From NCBI GenBank assembly GCA_034931985.1, contig JAYGHB010000016.1, positions 1 to 64,000 of the forward strand: 64,000 bases of DNA. Direction: 5' to 3'. Below are positions 63,415 through 64,000 of this stretch, piece by piece. The first letter of the stretch is position 1, and each line of letters starts with the position of its first letter. The DNA comes from Halotia wernerae (GTDB lineage: Bacteria; Cyanobacteriota; Cyanobacteriia; Cyanobacteriales; Nostocaceae). The notes under the pieces are model-generated. The model searched no databases. It was not told the origin of the DNA and saw only the letters and a list, made by a program, of their open reading frames with translations. Both the position numbers and the translations under genes were made by a program.

Positions 63415-64000
63415 GTGAAATTACACTGGTTACTGCCCGGTACTATTGGAACTATCTTCTTACTATCGTCGTCGGCAATGGCCGCGCAACTGGAATCTTG
63501 GCGTTTTGATAGCAATCAAAACCGTCTAGAAATTAATACTTCCGGGGCTGTTCAACCTCAAGCACAACTTATTTTCAACCCTACACGTCTAGTAATTGAT
63601 TTACCAGGTACCATATTCGGGCGATCGCAGTTAACGCAACAGGTAGGTGGGGCGATTCGTAATATTCGTGTGGGACAGTTTGACCCGCAAACAACACGTA
63701 TAGTCGTCGAACTTTCTCCTGGTTATACCCTTGACCCCAACCAAGTGAAATTTGTCGGCGTGAGTGCTAGTCGCTGGATGGTACAATTACCAACCCCAAA
63801 AGCTGAAGGTGTAGCTTCATCCCCAGAAATAGCATTATCCAATCCACCACAAACCCCTGAAAGTTCATCTGCCTCAGCACTCTCACCCAGAAGTATTTAC
63901 AATGTGGTGACAACTAGGCCAGTCACGCCAGGTACTAACCAGGAAACAGTTGTTAAAACCGCAGCATCTGTGACTCAAATTGAAAACTTACGAGTTACAG
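63415..64000 (+). CDS. amiC2: N-acetylmuramoyl-L-alanine amidase (copy 2), cut by the window end
   Basis: The first 195 codons of a paralogue of the upstream amidase. The signal peptide (LLPGTIGTIFLLSSSAMAA) and first AMIN domain are nearly identical (LESWRFDSNQNRLEINTSGA). The linker diverges and is longer (SSPEIALSNPPQTPESSSAS). The catalytic domain lies beyond the window. The GTG start and CAGGAG ribosome site are as in copy 1. By order it corresponds to amiC2 of Anabaena/Nostoc. Confidence 0.85.
   Translation, partial: MKLHWLLPGTIGTIFLLSSSAMAAQLESWRFDSNQNRLEINTSGAVQPQAQLIFNPTRLVIDLPGTIFGRSQLTQQVGGAIRNIRVGQFDPQTTRIVVELSPGYTLDPNQVKFVGVSASRWMVQLPTPKAEGVASSPEIALSNPPQTPESSSASALSPRSIYNVVTTRPVTPGTNQETVVKTAASVTQIENLRVT

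Overview
The window comes from a filamentous, probably heterocyst-forming cyanobacterium (Nostocales; Nostoc/Anabaena type). The evidence is dense HIP1 octamers (GCGATCGC) both inside and between genes; a complete five-gene hmp-type chemotaxis/type IV pilus locus with the filamentous-specific coiled-coil gene hmpF beside it; a tandem pair of AMIN-Amidase_3 genes like amiC1/amiC2 of Nostoc; many cyanobacteria-restricted families (DUF3386, TIGR02587/TIGR02588, PatA-like regulator); and abundant short interspersed repeats.

Layout. 0.1-4.7 kb: a membrane GTPase, an ATP-grasp protein and a class I aminotransferase (aspC type). 4.9-17.9 kb: the hmp locus on the minus strand (hmpE CheA, hmpD MCP, hmpC CheW, hmpB CheY, hmpA PatA-like), with hmpF divergent. 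Two identical 227-bp MITEs with 7-bp target duplications flank hmpF. 18.2-24.7 kb: tilS, a DJ-1/PfpI gene bracketed by two paralogous GAF-LuxR regulators, DUF3386, DUF952 and an atzG-atzE type amidase pair. 24.7-29.1 kb: a GAF pseudogene and a stress-type cluster (CsbD, TIGR02587-TIGR02588, a glycine-zipper/ChaB protein, Dps, a low-temperature-induced-like protein). 29.7-35.5 kb: small hypothetical genes reshaped by repeats, a ribbon-helix-helix protein, a GAF histidine-kinase-like protein with an altered H box whose gene overlaps a START-domain gene, and tRNA-Glu(UUC). 35.7-42.6 kb: ftsI with an FtsL-like gene upstream, a small lipoprotein, and glgB. 42.7-47.1 kb: an HPF-cold-shock fusion, a phosphoribosyltransferase, an orphan TpsB-type transporter, and a small gene with a double-glycine-type leader followed by a Gly/Ser/Tyr/Trp repeat core. 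48.2-56.3 kb: an FHA-PAS-GAF-GGDEF-EAL protein, a MarR relic, ribD and mreBCD. 56.6-64 kb: ssb, a SIMPL protein, an EVE protein, a CPA2 Na+/H+ antiporter, and the amiC tandem pair, the second running off the window.

Functional themes are motility and chemotaxis (hmp), cell shape, division and septal peptidoglycan (mreBCD, ftsI, amiC pair), stress protection, and signalling. A second theme is repeat activity. At least four families of small palindromic or TIR-bearing repeats are present, and they repeatedly supply stop codons or C-terminal codons to genes (hmpA, the START gene, the 30.0-kb gene, the MarR relic). The item I consider most worth pursuing as possibly undescribed is the double-glycine-leader GGYSGGLS repeat peptide near 47 kb. 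The twin MITEs around hmpF and the altered-H-box kinase/START pair come next.
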